Assembly (NCBI GenBank): GCA_017516465.1
Contig: JAFXCR010000050.1
Coordinates: 1 to 64,000 of the forward strand
Direction of reading: 5' to 3'
Source of the DNA: Ruminococcus sp.
Lineage (GTDB): Bacteria; Bacillota; Clostridia; Oscillospirales; Ruminococcaceae
Length of the DNA: 64,000 nucleotides
Position 1 is the first letter of the stretch. Each line of letters begins with the position of its first letter. Shown here piece by piece: positions 1 to 8,876 of the stretch. The position numbers and the translations under genes were made by a program. The notes beneath the pieces were generated by a model. That model searched no databases. It was not told the origin of the DNA and saw only the letters and a list, made by a program, of their open reading frames with translations.

Positions 1-153
1 ACTGGGTGCAGCGTCACGCTTCCACATACAAACCGACGTTTTATGTTTCTACCGTATGCGATAGCAGACTGCCGCCTTGTACAGAGTGAGTGCGTTTACG
101 CACGGAAACGTGAACTGGGTGCAGCGTCACGCTGCCGGGGGCACTGCTGGTGC
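1..153 (-). repeat. Modular hairpin repeat (family A) abutting the typA stop
   Basis: Chain of short palindromes shared with 9564-9798, 30530-30680, 32790-33358 and 56495-56590. Modules seen here include the GCAGCGTCACGCTGC hairpin (about 121-135), the GTGCG-TTTA-CGCAC hairpin (about 90-103) and, against the gene, GGGGGCACTGCTGGTGCC. On the minus strand the element starts directly after the typA TAG stop. No coding evidence; the small ORFs across it are by-products of the repeat. Confidence 0.85.
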
Positions 154-1980
154 CTATTTCTTGGAATTTCCTCTGATTTTAGCTCTCTGTGTATTGCTGA
201 GAACTCTCTTTCTGATTCTCAGCGATTCAGGAGTAACCTCAAGAAGCTCGTCATCAGCAAGGAATTCAAGAGAATCCTCAAGGCTGAGAACTCTGTGCGG
301 AACAAGACGGAGAGCGTCATCGCTTCCGCTTGCACGGGTGTTTGTGAGGTGCTTTTTCTTGCAGACATTTACAACGAGGTCGTCTGTCTTGGGGGAAGCT
401 CCTACTACCATTCCCTCGTATACGGGAGTTCCAGCCGGAATAAAGAGCTGACCTCTTTCCTGTGCGTTGTAAAGACCGTAAGTTACAGCCTCGCCTGTTT
501 CGTGGGAAACGAGAGAACCTGTGTTTCTGCGGTCGATATCGCCCTTGTAAGGCTCGTATCCCTCAAAGACGTGGCTCATAATGCCCTCGCCCTTTGTATC
601 TGTAAGAAACTCGCTCTTGTAGCCGAAAAGACCTCTTGCCGGCACAAGGAATTCAATACGCATACGGCTTCCCTGAGGATGCATGGAAACGAGTTCGCCC
701 TTACGGCTTCCCATTTTTTCCATAACTGAACCAACGCTTTCCTCGGGAACGTCAATAACAAGTCGCTCGATAGGTTCAAGCTTTCTGCCATCCTCGTCCT
801 CTTTGAAAAGAACTCTCGGAGTAGAAACAGCAAGCTCATAGCCTTCACGGCGCATATTTTCGATAAGAATGGACAGGTGCATTTCTCCACGGCCGGAAAC
901 ACGGAATGAATCAGTGCTTTCAGTTTCCTCAACACGGAGAGAAACATCCTTGAGAAGCTCACGGAAAAGTCTCTCACGGAGCTGACGTGATGTCACGAAC
1001 TTACCTTCACGTCCGGCGAAGGGGCTGTCGTTTACGGAGAAAGTCATTTCAACAGTAGGCTCGCTGATTTTAACGAAAGGCAGAGCCTCGGGAGCTTCAA
1101 CAGCACAGATAGTATCGCCGATAGTAATGCCCTCGATACCGGAAATCCACACGATATCGCCAACAGAAGCTTCCTGAACGGGAACACGGTTAAGTCCCTG
1201 AATCTGGAGAAGCGAAACTATCTTGGAGTTGTAATTCTTCTTGGACTCGGTGTAATCGCAGACAGTTATCTGCTGATTCACCTTGATATTACCTCTCACG
1301 ATACGTCCTACGCCTATTCTGCCGACATATTCGTTGTAGTCGATAGAGGAAATAAGCATCTGGAGAGGTTCGTTTTCTTCGCCCTTAGGAGGCTCGATGT
1401 AGTCGATGATAGTATCGAAAAGCGGCTTGAGATCTGTACCGGCTTCGTACTGGCTGAGAGAAGCAGTACCGCTTCTGCCGGAGCAGAAAAGGATAGGTGA
1501 TTCAAGCTGTTCATCGCTTGCATCGAGGTCGAGAAGAAGCTCAAGAACCTCATCGCCGATTTCATCAAGACGAGCATCGGGACGGTCGATCTTGTTTACA
1601 ACAACGATAACCTTGTGTCCCATTTCGAGAGCCTTTGAGAGTACGAAACGTGTCTGCGGCATAGGACCTTCTGCGGCGTCAACGAGGAGCAGAACGCCGT
1701 CAACCATTTCGAGAACACGTTCAACCTCGCCGCCGAAATCAGCGTGTCCGGGAGTGTCGATGATATTGATTTTAATGCCATTGTAGCAAACGGAAGTATT
1801 TTTCGCAAGAATAGTGATACCACGCTCACGCTCTATGTCATTGGAGTCCATTACACGCTCAGCGACCTCCTGATTTTCACGGAAAACGCCGCCCTGTTTA
1901 AGCATTTCGTCAACGAGGGTAGTCTTTCCATGGTCAACATGGGCGATAATGGCAATGTTTCTTAAATCTTCTCTGATCAT
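154..1980 (-). CDS. typA: Ribosome-associated translational GTPase TypA/BipA
   Basis: Full-length 608-residue TypA/BipA, an EF-G-like GTPase that binds ribosomes and affects stress adaptation and ribosome assembly. The G1 motif AHVDHGKT is at residues 13-20, DTPGHADF at 75-82 and NKID at 129-132. These are followed by the usual domain II and EF-G C-terminal folds, ending in a lysine-rich tail. The ATG at 1980 has CAGGAGGAAT just upstream. The gene is monocistronic on the minus strand; its TAG stop touches the dispersed repeat at 1-153, which may form its mRNA 3' end. Identification is firm from motifs and length. Confidence 0.97.
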   Translation of the reverse strand: MIREDLRNIAIIAHVDHGKTTLVDEMLKQGGVFRENQEVAERVMDSNDIERERGITILAKNTSVCYNGIKINIIDTPGHADFGGEVERVLEMVDGVLLLVDAAEGPMPQTRFVLSKALEMGHKVIVVVNKIDRPDARLDEIGDEVLELLLDLDASDEQLESPILFCSGRSGTASLSQYEAGTDLKPLFDTIIDYIEPPKGEENEPLQMLISSIDYNEYVGRIGVGRIVRGNIKVNQQITVCDYTESKKNYNSKIVSLLQIQGLNRVPVQEASVGDIVWISGIEGITIGDTICAVEAPEALPFVKISEPTVEMTFSVNDSPFAGREGKFVTSRQLRERLFRELLKDVSLRVEETESTDSFRVSGRGEMHLSILIENMRREGYELAVSTPRVLFKEDEDGRKLEPIERLVIDVPEESVGSVMEKMGSRKGELVSMHPQGSRMRIEFLVPARGLFGYKSEFLTDTKGEGIMSHVFEGYEPYKGDIDRRNTGSLVSHETGEAVTYGLYNAQERGQLFIPAGTPVYEGMVVGASPKTDDLVVNVCKKKHLTNTRASGSDDALRLVPHRVLSLEDSLEFLADDELLEVTPESLRIRKRVLSNTQRAKIRGNSKK

Positions 1981-2090
1981 TTTTATTCCTCCTGTAAGAA
2001 TCCGGAATTACGCAGTGATGATACAAAAACGATATTTTTTCTGCACAATGCAGATTGATTTCCGTGCAACACTTCTTTTTTTCCGGACAT

Positions 2091-2119
2091 AAAAAAGTCC
2101 TTGCAGAGAAAATGCAAGG
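2091..2119 (-). terminator. Rho-independent terminator of the tRNA operon
   Basis: On the minus strand, a 7-bp stem CCTTGCA/TGCAAGG with a 7-base loop is followed by AC and a run of six T. It lies 63 bases downstream of tRNA-Tyr. Confidence 0.8.
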
Positions 2120-2181
2120 CTTCAGAATCAAAAAAACCGCTCATGAAATGAAGCGGGAACGAAAAATAATGAGTGAAAATG

Positions 2182-2267
2182 TGGTGGGAGAGGGTGGATT
2201 CGAACCACCGAAGCTGAAAAGCAACAGATTTACAGTCTGCCCCCTTTGGCCACTCGGGAACTCTCCC
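2182..2267 (-). tRNA. tRNA-Tyr (GTA)
   Basis: An 86-base tRNA with encoded CCA at 2182-2184, acceptor stem GGGAGAG/CTCTCCC, GTTCGAATC T-loop and a long variable arm of the class II type. Anticodon GTA is at 2231-2233 inside an AGACT/AATCT context. Third and last gene of the Pro-Thr-Tyr operon. Confidence 0.96.
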
Positions 2268-2307
2268 TTAACATATTCAGATATTTTACCGGCAAAACCG
2301 ATAAAAA

Positions 2308-2383
2308 TGGAGCTGGTGGACGGACTCGAACCCCCGACCTGCTGATTACAAATCAGCTGCTCTACCAACTGAGCTACACCAGC
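2308..2383 (-). tRNA. tRNA-Thr (TGT)
   Basis: A 76-base cloverleaf with encoded CCA. The acceptor is GCTGGTG/CACCAGC, the D-arm is AGCTCAGTTGGTAGAGC and the anticodon loop TTTGTAA gives TGT. T-loop GTTCGAGTC. Middle gene of the tRNA operon. Confidence 0.96.
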
Positions 2384-2459
2384 ACTTAGTACTTTGATAT
2401 TATATCACATTTTTTCGAGTTTGTCAAGCTTTTTTTGAATTTTTTTCAAAAAAGTTTTT

Positions 2460-2536
2460 TGGTCGAGGCGACAGGACTTGAACCTGCGGCATCTTGCTCC
2501 CAAAGCAAGCACTCTACCAAACTGAGCTACGCCTCG
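2460..2536 (-). tRNA. tRNA-Pro (TGG)
   Basis: A 77-base cloverleaf with encoded CCA. The acceptor is CGAGGCG/CGCCTCG and the anticodon loop TTTGGGA within CTTGC/GCAAG gives TGG. T-loop GTTCAAGTC. First gene of the operon, downstream of a consensus promoter. Confidence 0.96.
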
Positions 2537-2577
2537 ACGCACCCTTTTCGTGTCTGTCTGTGTCAGACAGCTTTTAT

Positions 2578-2606
2578 ATTATATCAGCATATTGTGCGAA
2601 TGTCAA
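2578..2606 (-). promoter_or_regulatory. Consensus sigma-A promoter of the tRNA operon
   Basis: On the minus strand TTGACA (2606-2601), a 17-base spacer and TATAAT (2583-2578) match both hexamers exactly. A 7-bp hairpin CTGTCTG-TGT-CAGACAG (2554-2570) lies between the promoter and tRNA-Pro. Confidence 0.9.
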
Positions 2607-2675
2607 TAGTATTTCAACTCTTTTGTATATATGCACAAAAAAATATCGAATTTATATGTACTTTGTACAAACAAT

Positions 2676-2701
2676 AAAAAGGAGGGGATAATTCCCCCTC
2701 C
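2676..2701 (-). terminator. Rho-independent terminator after the acidic small protein
   Basis: Minus-strand hairpin GGAGGGG/CCCCTCC (2681-2701) with a short loop followed by TTTTTATT. It lies 13 bases beyond the stop of the 2715-2987 gene. Confidence 0.85.
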
Positions 2702-2714
2702 CTGAAAATCAGAA

Positions 2715-2987
2715 TTATTCCTCGATTTTCTCAGCTGCTTCTTCGATAATATCTTCAACAGCTTCAACTGCTTCTTCAGCAGCTTCCTCAGCTTCTTCAG
2801 CTGCGTCTTCAACAGCTTCTTCAGCGTCGTCAATGATTTCGAGGTCGATATCGTCGTCGCAGATGTCGAAATCTTCGTCAAACTCATCGTATTCTTCTTC
2901 GTTGTTGTTTCCCTTGAGAGATTTTACTGCAGCGTATCCGGCAGCAGCAGCGCCAGCGGCTAAAATTGCTAATAAAAATTTGTTCAT
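2715..2987 (-). CDS. Small membrane-anchored, extremely acidic protein
   Basis: A 90-residue protein of unknown function. An N-terminal hydrophobic Ala/Gly-rich segment (about residues 4-20) looks like a membrane anchor or uncleaved signal. It is followed by a tail made almost wholly of Glu, Asp and Ala in heptad-like AEEAxE runs, suggesting a charged helix or coiled coil. I chose the ATG at 2987 because AGAGGA lies just upstream; the longer frame from 3026 would place this ribosome binding site inside the gene. It has its own terminator, so it is monocistronic. The family is not recognised. Confidence 0.75.
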   Translation of the reverse strand: MNKFLLAILAAGAAAAGYAAVKSLKGNNNEEEYDEFDEDFDICDDDIDLEIIDDAEEAVEDAAEEAEEAAEEAVEAVEDIIEEAAEKIEE

Positions 2988-3161
2988 TTTATTTTCCTCT
3001 TTTCTCCGCAAGAAATAAAACTTCACCGTATCCCTTGCGGTCTGATGACGGCTGATTCAGACAGATCGTTCTCACGATTCCGTCTTGATTACTGAGATTC
3101 AAAAGACAGAAAATCCTGTCCACAATATATTATAACATACTCTTTTTGAAATTTCAACCTT

Positions 3162-3884
3162 TTACATATTATTTGTTAAAAACATCAAAATTGAGAGTCC
3201 GGTTATTGGTGCAGTTTCACAACGAAGTATTCTTTTTCCGAGCCAGACACGTTCAGCTCCGGCGTCAACTGCCATTTTCACCTCGTCGGAATCGAAGCCG
3301 CCCTCGCTTCCGATAACGAGGCCTATTTTCTTTGCACTGCTGAGTTCAACTTCTCCGAAGGACTTTCCTCCCTCAGCCTCGTAGAACATAACGGTTCTGT
3401 CAAGCTCTGACATCATTTCAAGAGCCGTCTTGTAGGAGACAATCGGTGTTACCTCGGGAATCATGCCTCTGCCGGACTGCTTTGCGGCTTCCTCAGCGAT
3501 TTTCGTGAGCCTTTTCAGCTTTTTCTCGAAATCACGGCTGTCCGGACGTGAAATACATCTCCTCGTGAGCATGGGAACTATTCTTGATACTCCCAGTTCC
3601 ACGCCCTTCTGGATGATGAATTCAAGCTTGTCAAGCTTCGGAACAGCCTGAAAAAGCGTAACCTCAATATCTGGTTCTGCTTCGCACGGATGCTTCTCAT
3701 TCAATTTGAGATATACAGCTTCTCCTGAAATATCGGTAATCGTGCAGTCATAGTCGATTCCGCCGCAGCACAGCGTAAGCTGCTCGCCCGGTCTCATTCT
3801 CAGGGAAAATCCGACATGACGTGCGTCCGCCCCCGTAAGAGAGAGGCTGTCCTCGTTTATTTCATCCTTGAAAAATCTCGGCAT
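3162..3884 (-). CDS. rsmE: 16S rRNA (uracil-1498-N3)-methyltransferase RsmE
   Basis: A 240-residue SPOUT-class methyltransferase that modifies U1498 of 16S rRNA. The N-terminal PUA-like part contains GADARHVGFSLRMRPGE. The C-terminal SPOUT knot carries IGSEGGFDSDEV and LGKRILRCETAPITGLSIL, the family's signature. The usual LGxRILRTETA reads RCETA here, a conservative change. Length is normal. The typical partner prmA is not adjacent. The gene is divergent from the potABCD operon. Confidence 0.94.
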   Translation of the reverse strand: MPRFFKDEINEDSLSLTGADARHVGFSLRMRPGEQLTLCCGGIDYDCTITDISGEAVYLKLNEKHPCEAEPDIEVTLFQAVPKLDKLEFIIQKGVELGVSRIVPMLTRRCISRPDSRDFEKKLKRLTKIAEEAAKQSGRGMIPEVTPIVSYKTALEMMSELDRTVMFYEAEGGKSFGEVELSSAKKIGLVIGSEGGFDSDEVKMAVDAGAERVWLGKRILRCETAPITGLSILMFLTNNM

Positions 3885-3991
3885 ATCCGCACTCCTTTCC
3901 AGAAATTTATGCCATTTTAGTATATCAGATTTTGTCTGTTATGTCAAGTTATATGAAATGTGTAATTTTTCAATTTTTTTGTCGATGTATA

Positions 3992-4020
3992 TTGTATTAT
4001 GTGATATTATGTGATATAAT
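3992..4020 (+). promoter_or_regulatory. Promoter of potABCD with direct repeat
   Basis: TTGTAT (3992-3997), 17 bases, TATAAT (4015-4020). The spacer and -10 region contain a tandem direct repeat of TATGTGATAT, a possible regulator site. A similar ATGTGATAT forms the arms of the operator at 59617-59649. Confidence 0.7.
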
Positions 4021-4071
4021 TAATTGTCACGGATTTTGTCCGGACAATTCATAGATAAAGGAACTGATGCA

Positions 4072-5124
4072 ATGGAAAATATTATCAGTCTTAAGGACAT
4101 TATTCTTGAATTCGAGGACAACAGCAGAGTTCTCAAAAATATTAGTCTCGACATAAAGGACAAGGAATTCGTAACCTTCCTCGGTCCGTCTGGATGCGGA
4201 AAAACTACTACTCTCCGCATTATAGCCGGATTTCTGGAGCCTACTTCCGGCGATGTTTTCTTCGATGGTCAGCGCATAAACGGGGTTCCTCCCCACAAGA
4301 GAAACGTAAATACCGTTTTCCAGAGATACGCCCTGTTCCCGCACCTGAACGTCTACGAGAACATAGCTTTCGGTCTCCGTGTGAAGAAAGTTCCAGAAAA
4401 AGAGATACTTTCCCGTGTCGGAGAAGTTCTGGAGCTTGTAAACCTCAAGGGCTTTGAAAAGCGTTCCGTACACCGTCTTTCCGGCGGACAGCAGCAGCGT
4501 GTGGCAATTGCCCGTGCACTTGTAAATCGTCCGAAAGTGCTTCTTCTCGACGAGCCTCTTGGTGCTCTCGACCTTAAGCTCCGTAAGGAAATGCAGATCG
4601 AACTCAGACGTATACAGAAAGAGCTTGAACTCACCTTTGTATACGTTACCCATGATCAGGAGGAGGCTCTTACCATGAGCGACAGCATCGTGGTCATGAA
4701 CAACGGATATATCCAGCAGATAGGCACTCCTACCGATATCTACAACGAGCCTGTAAATGCTTTTGTTGCGGACTTTATCGGTGAAAGCAACATCATAAAC
4801 GGCTGTATGCCGCAGGACTGCGTTGTGGAATTCGCCGGCAGACGCTTCGACTGCGTGGATAAGGGATTTGATCCCAACGAAACCGTTGATGTTGTTATCC
4901 GTCCGGAGGATGTCAAGGTCATTCAGGCTGAAAAGGCACGTCTTACCGGTATTGTTGAATCCGTCGTATTCAAGGGAGTTCACTACGAAATGATCGTTGA
5001 CGGCGTTGACCACAAGTGGATTATCCACTCAACAAAGGCGGCTCCTGCCGGAACCATGATCGGCATGACATTTGATCCTGATGATATCCACATCATGAAG
5101 AAAACTCCGGAGGTGCAGGAATGA
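4072..5124 (+). CDS. potA: Spermidine/putrescine ABC transporter ATP-binding protein
   Basis: A 350-residue ATPase subunit of a polyamine importer. The Walker A is GPSGCGKTT, the signature LSGGQQQR, the Walker [16 protein letters not shown] and the switch histidine THDQEEA. A C-terminal TOBE-like regulatory domain follows ([16 protein letters not shown]). The ATG at 4072 follows AAAGGA; an upstream in-frame TTG at 4024 has no ribosome binding site. First gene of potABCD, overlapping potB by ATGA. Confidence 0.95.
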   Translation: MENIISLKDIILEFEDNSRVLKNISLDIKDKEFVTFLGPSGCGKTTTLRIIAGFLEPTSGDVFFDGQRINGVPPHKRNVNTVFQRYALFPHLNVYENIAFGLRVKKVPEKEILSRVGEVLELVNLKGFEKRSVHRLSGGQQQRVAIARALVNRPKVLLLDEPLGALDLKLRKEMQIELRRIQKELELTFVYVTHDQEEALTMSDSIVVMNNGYIQQIGTPTDIYNEPVNAFVADFIGESNIINGCMPQDCVVEFAGRRFDCVDKGFDPNETVDVVIRPEDVKVIQAEKARLTGIVESVVFKGVHYEMIVDGVDHKWIIHSTKAAPAGTMIGMTFDPDDIHIMKKTPEVQE

Positions 5125-5927
5125 AACTGAAATATTTCTCCGCTCCCTACCTCATCTGGATGGTTGTTTTCATCCTTGTGCCGCTGGTGATGATAGGATA
5201 TTTCGCATTCACCACTGACGGCGGAGACTTCACAATCAGCAACGTCTCCGATGTGGGACAATATGCAAATATTTTTGTACGCTCAATATGGCTTTCGCTC
5301 ATAGCTACGGCAATCTGCCTTGTTATCGCCTATCCCGTGGCTTTCATCCTTTCAAGAATGGACAAGCACAAGCAGGGAACTATGCTGATGATCGTCATGC
5401 TCCCTATGTGGATGAACTTCCTTCTTCGTACATACGCATGGATGACTCTCCTCGGCAACAACGGTATCATCAACAATATTCTCGGAGCAATAGGACTTGG
5501 TCCCTTCCAGATGATAAATACCTCCGGTGCTGTTGTTCTCGGAATGGTGTATAACTACCTGCCGTTCATGATTCTTCCACTGTACTCCGTTATGGTGAAG
5601 ATAGATAAATCACTGCTGGAAGCAGCTTCCGATCTCGGATGCAGTTCTGCTTCCACGCTATTCCGTGTAGTCGTTCCGCTCAGTATGCCGGGAATCACAT
5701 CTGGTATCACAATGGTTTTTGTTCCGGCTATCTCAACATTCATTATTTCAAGAATGCTCGGCGGCGGCTCGAATCTCCTCATAGGCGACCTTATAGAAAT
5801 GCAGTTCCTCGGAAATGCCTATAATCCCCACCTCGGAGCGGCTATCTCCCTTGTGCTGATGGTTATTATCCTCGTTATCATGACTGTCATGAATCAGTTC
5901 GATCCTGACGATCAGGTACTTATTTAA
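5121..5927 (+). CDS. potB: Spermidine/putrescine ABC transporter permease
   Basis: A 268-residue inner-membrane permease with six predicted hydrophobic segments. The EAA loop [20 protein letters not shown] contacts the PotA ATPase. It starts at the ATG inside the 4-base overlap with potA, so it is probably translationally coupled. Followed after 12 bases by potC. Confidence 0.94.
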   Translation: MKLKYFSAPYLIWMVVFILVPLVMIGYFAFTTDGGDFTISNVSDVGQYANIFVRSIWLSLIATAICLVIAYPVAFILSRMDKHKQGTMLMIVMLPMWMNFLLRTYAWMTLLGNNGIINNILGAIGLGPFQMINTSGAVVLGMVYNYLPFMILPLYSVMVKIDKSLLEAASDLGCSSASTLFRVVVPLSMPGITSGITMVFVPAISTFIISRMLGGGSNLLIGDLIEMQFLGNAYNPHLGAAISLVLMVIILVIMTVMNQFDPDDQVLI

Positions 5928-5939
5928 GGAGGTGCAGCA

Positions 5940-6743
5940 TTGAAAAAGCTTGGAAAAATATATCTCGCTCTTGTACTGCTTTTCCTCTATGTGCCGATTT
6001 TCGTGCTTATAGTATTCTCCTTCAACGAGACAAAAAGCAGTTCTGTTTTCAGCGGCTTCACTCTCGACTGGTACAAGCGTCTGTTCAATAACAGAATAAT
6101 CATCTCATCCCTTGTCAATACAATCATTATCGCCGTTGCCGCCAGCATAATTTCCACCATTCTCGGAACTCTTGCGGCTATCGGTATCAACAGCATGAGG
6201 CGTGTTCCCAGAACAGTTGTCATGAATGTGACTAATATGCCGATCATCAACCCCGAAATCGTTACCGGTGTTTCGCTGATGCTCCTTTTCAGCTTCTTCG
6301 CAGCAAGAATGACTCTTGAATTCGGCTTTGTTACGCTCCTTATCGCTCACATCACCTTCGATGTGCCTTACGTTATACTCAGCGTTATGCCGAAGTTCCG
6401 CCAGATGGATCCACATATCTACGAGGCAGCTCAGGATCTCGGATGCGGACCGTTCAAGGCTTTCCGCAAGGTTGTTCTGCCGGAAATCATGCCCGGCGTT
6501 GTCAGCGGCTTCCTCATGTCCTTCACATACTCGCTCGACGACTTCGTAATCAGCTACTTTACAACAGGCTCGACCTCGCAGACTCTCCCGATTACAATCT
6601 ACTCCATGACAAGAAGAAAAGTTTCACCTGAAATAAATGCACTTTCTACACTGATATTCCTCGTGGTATTCGTTGTGCTTATCGTCAAGAATGTTCTTGA
6701 AGGCAAGGCTGCAAAAAAACGCATGAGCGGAGGTGGCTTCTGA
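5940..6743 (+). CDS. potC: Spermidine/putrescine ABC transporter permease
   Basis: A 267-residue permease, second membrane subunit. An N-terminal membrane segment is followed by five more, with EAA loop EAAQDLGCGPFKAFRKVVLP. The start is a TTG at 5940, placed correctly after AAGGAGGTG; no ATG fits. It overlaps potD by one base (TGATG). Confidence 0.93.
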   Translation: MKKLGKIYLALVLLFLYVPIFVLIVFSFNETKSSSVFSGFTLDWYKRLFNNRIIISSLVNTIIIAVAASIISTILGTLAAIGINSMRRVPRTVVMNVTNMPIINPEIVTGVSLMLLFSFFAARMTLEFGFVTLLIAHITFDVPYVILSVMPKFRQMDPHIYEAAQDLGCGPFKAFRKVVLPEIMPGVVSGFLMSFTYSLDDFVISYFTTGSTSQTLPITIYSMTRRKVSPEINALSTLIFLVVFVVLIVKNVLEGKAAKKRMSGGGF

Positions 6744-7999
6744 TGAAAAGAAAATTCGCTCTGCTTGCGGCTCTCATGATGTCTCTCTCCATGACTGCCG
6801 GATGCTCCGGTGACGACGACGGCGGCGACGAGGCAGAGGACGGCTCCTCCCAGACTCTTACAATCGAGGACATGGATTACTACAAACGCTTCAAAGGCGA
6901 CGATATTTCCATAAACGTCTACAACTGGGGCGAGTATATCTCCACTGGTGCCGACGATGGAACTATCGATGTAAACGCTGAATTTGAAAAGCTTACGGGA
7001 ATCAAGGTCAACTACACAAACTACGCCACCAACGAGGAGCTTTACGCTAAGCTCAAAGGCGGCGGTACGACCTATGACGTTATTATCCCCTCGGACTACA
7101 TGATAAGCAAGATGATAAAGGAGAAGCTTATCCAGCCTATTGATATGGAAAACATCCCCAACTACAAGTATATCATGGATAACTACCGCAATCTTGCCTA
7201 CGATCCCGAAAATGCCTACTCCGTGCCTTACACATGGGGAACAGTCGGTATTATCTACAACGCTGAGGAAATTGATATCCCCCGTGAGGAAATCGACTGG
7301 GATATCCTCTGGAACGAGGAATACAAGGATCAGATACTGATGTTCGATAACCCCCGTGACGCATTCGCGATCGCTGAAATAATGCTCGGATATTCCCTTA
7401 ATACCGAAGATCCGGCAGAACTCAAAGCGGCAGCCGAAAAGCTCCGCGAGCAGAAGGATGTCGTGCAGGCTTACGTCATGGATGAGGTTTTCGATAAAAT
7501 GGCTGCCGGAGAAGCTCTGCTTGCTCCGTATTATGCCGGCGACGCTCTGACAATCCTTGAGGATAACGAGGATCTTGACTTTGCAGTTCCCAAAAGCGGA
7601 ACCAACCTCTTCGTGGACGCTATGTGTATTCCTTCCTCTGCAAAGCAGAAGGAAGCCGCAGAAATGTACATAAATTTCATGTGTGAGCCTGATATCGCTT
7701 TTGCAAATATCGACTATATCTGCTACTCTACTCCGCATAGTGCCGCTTTTGATATGCTTGATGAGGAAGTTCAGAACGATCCTATCTCCTATCCGGACAG
7801 CGAATTCATCGCCAATAAGACTACCGTTTTCGTCAACCTTTCCGATGACGCAAACGAAATGATGAGCCAGCTCTGGACGGAAATGAAGTCCGAAACGGCT
7901 AATACATGGTTTGTGCCGGTGTTCCTTGTTGTCTGCGTGCTTATTATGGTATTCGTACTTGTACGCCGACATATCAAACGTAAAAAAGATATTTTTTAG
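6743..7999 (+). CDS. potD: Polyamine-binding lipoprotein PotD with an extra C-terminal membrane helix
   Basis: A 418-residue substrate-binding component of the polyamine importer. A signal peptide and lipobox TAGC give a lipid-anchored Cys near residue 20. The periplasmic-binding fold contains YNWGEYIS, YDVIIPSDYM and YTWGTVGIIYN, all typical of PotD/PotF. Unusually, the mature protein ends in a clear membrane helix (about residues 388-409) and a basic tail RRHIKRKKDIF. Standard PotD stops before this at about 350 residues. The protein would therefore be anchored at both ends. Last gene of potABCD. Confidence 0.93.
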   Translation: MKRKFALLAALMMSLSMTAGCSGDDDGGDEAEDGSSQTLTIEDMDYYKRFKGDDISINVYNWGEYISTGADDGTIDVNAEFEKLTGIKVNYTNYATNEELYAKLKGGGTTYDVIIPSDYMISKMIKEKLIQPIDMENIPNYKYIMDNYRNLAYDPENAYSVPYTWGTVGIIYNAEEIDIPREEIDWDILWNEEYKDQILMFDNPRDAFAIAEIMLGYSLNTEDPAELKAAAEKLREQKDVVQAYVMDEVFDKMAAGEALLAPYYAGDALTILEDNEDLDFAVPKSGTNLFVDAMCIPSSAKQKEAAEMYINFMCEPDIAFANIDYICYSTPHSAAFDMLDEEVQNDPISYPDSEFIANKTTVFVNLSDDANEMMSQLWTEMKSETANTWFVPVFLVVCVLIMVFVLVRRHIKRKKDIF

Positions 8000-8025
8000 C
8001 TGATACAGCTGTCAGCTAATAATAC

Positions 8026-8052
8026 GGGCGAACCTATGTGTTCGCCCTTTAT
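8026..8052 (+). terminator. Palindrome (family B) acting as terminator of potABCD
   Basis: GGGCGAAC, a short loop and GTTCGCCC followed by TTTATATTTT. The hairpin is also one half of the dispersed bipartite repeat: the following bases up to about 8078 are the reverse complement of the linker CATAACGTAAAATATCCGA. Confidence 0.7.
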
Positions 8053-8162
8053 ATTTTATCGGATATTTTACGTTATGCTATCGTATACGGCAGAATTAAT
8101 TTCACTGTTTCCTCTTGCAATTATCACAAATTTGGTGTAAAATAATATAAGGAGGCGATATT

Positions 8163-8864
8163 ATGAAAAAATCTGCAATACTTTCACTGATGTTATCAGC
8201 AGTACTCTGCACCGGCTCTTTTGCTGGCTGCGGTAAGAAAAAAGACAGCTCATCCTCAGACGAGGTGAAAGACAGCTCCGTGACCGAAACTACCCAGTCT
8301 GCCGGTACAGGCGAGCTTATATATCCCGATGAAGGCACTCAGGAATACGAACTCGGTGCGTACCGAATCAGCGAAAAGGGCATAAAGCTCTACTACGAGG
8401 ACGCTGAGTATCCCAAGGAGCTTGTTTCCACTCTTGAAAGCTATTTCCTCAGCTTTCAGAATGGCGATTTCAACGAATATAAAAATTATATCTTTCCAAG
8501 CTATATAGATACTATGGAAAAGAAGCTTCAGGCTGATTACGGCTACGGTCTTGATAAATCCTTCCAGTCTCAGTGCGACAGTCTTAACGAAAATATGGGC
8601 GGAAGCTTTGAAATTACAAGAATCAAGGTCGAGCCTCCTCTCGAAATTGAGTCTGAGGAAGTCGGAGCAGATGAGTTTCTTGATAATCTGAACGAATTTT
8701 TCGGCAATGACTACAAGTCATCTGTAAAGGCGGAAGCCGATAATCTGCGCTACATGACTTTCAGTGTTATGGCAAAGGATACAGACGGCAATGAGTCGCT
8801 TCTTGTAAGCAGTTTCTATATACTTTTTGCTGAAAAAGATGGTAAATACTACACATTCGGTTAA
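8163..8864 (+). CDS. Lipoprotein of unknown function
   Basis: A 233-residue secreted lipoprotein. The N-terminal hydrophobic segment and FAGC lipobox are followed by a short Ser/Asp/Lys linker and a globular alpha/beta-looking domain of about 180 residues. ATG is preceded by AAGGAGG. The gene is followed after 12 bases by a second lipoprotein with the same overall plan, so the two probably form an operon. I do not recognise the family; an NTF2-like fold is possible but not shown. Confidence 0.85.
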   Translation: MKKSAILSLMLSAVLCTGSFAGCGKKKDSSSSDEVKDSSVTETTQSAGTGELIYPDEGTQEYELGAYRISEKGIKLYYEDAEYPKELVSTLESYFLSFQNGDFNEYKNYIFPSYIDTMEKKLQADYGYGLDKSFQSQCDSLNENMGGSFEITRIKVEPPLEIESEEVGADEFLDNLNEFFGNDYKSSVKAEADNLRYMTFSVMAKDTDGNESLLVSSFYILFAEKDGKYYTFG

Positions 8865-8876
8865 GGAGAAACGAAT

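Noticed and set aside
43..729. 228-residue plus-strand frame opposite typA
   Set aside because: Shadow frame beginning in the repeat and running antisense to typA.
4027..5028. 333-residue minus-strand frame opposite potA
   Set aside because: Antisense shadow of a confidently identified ATPase gene.
6599..7972. 457-residue minus-strand frame opposite potD
   Set aside because: Shadow of the potC/potD coding strand; no ribosome binding site, no recognisable protein, and potD motifs are certain.
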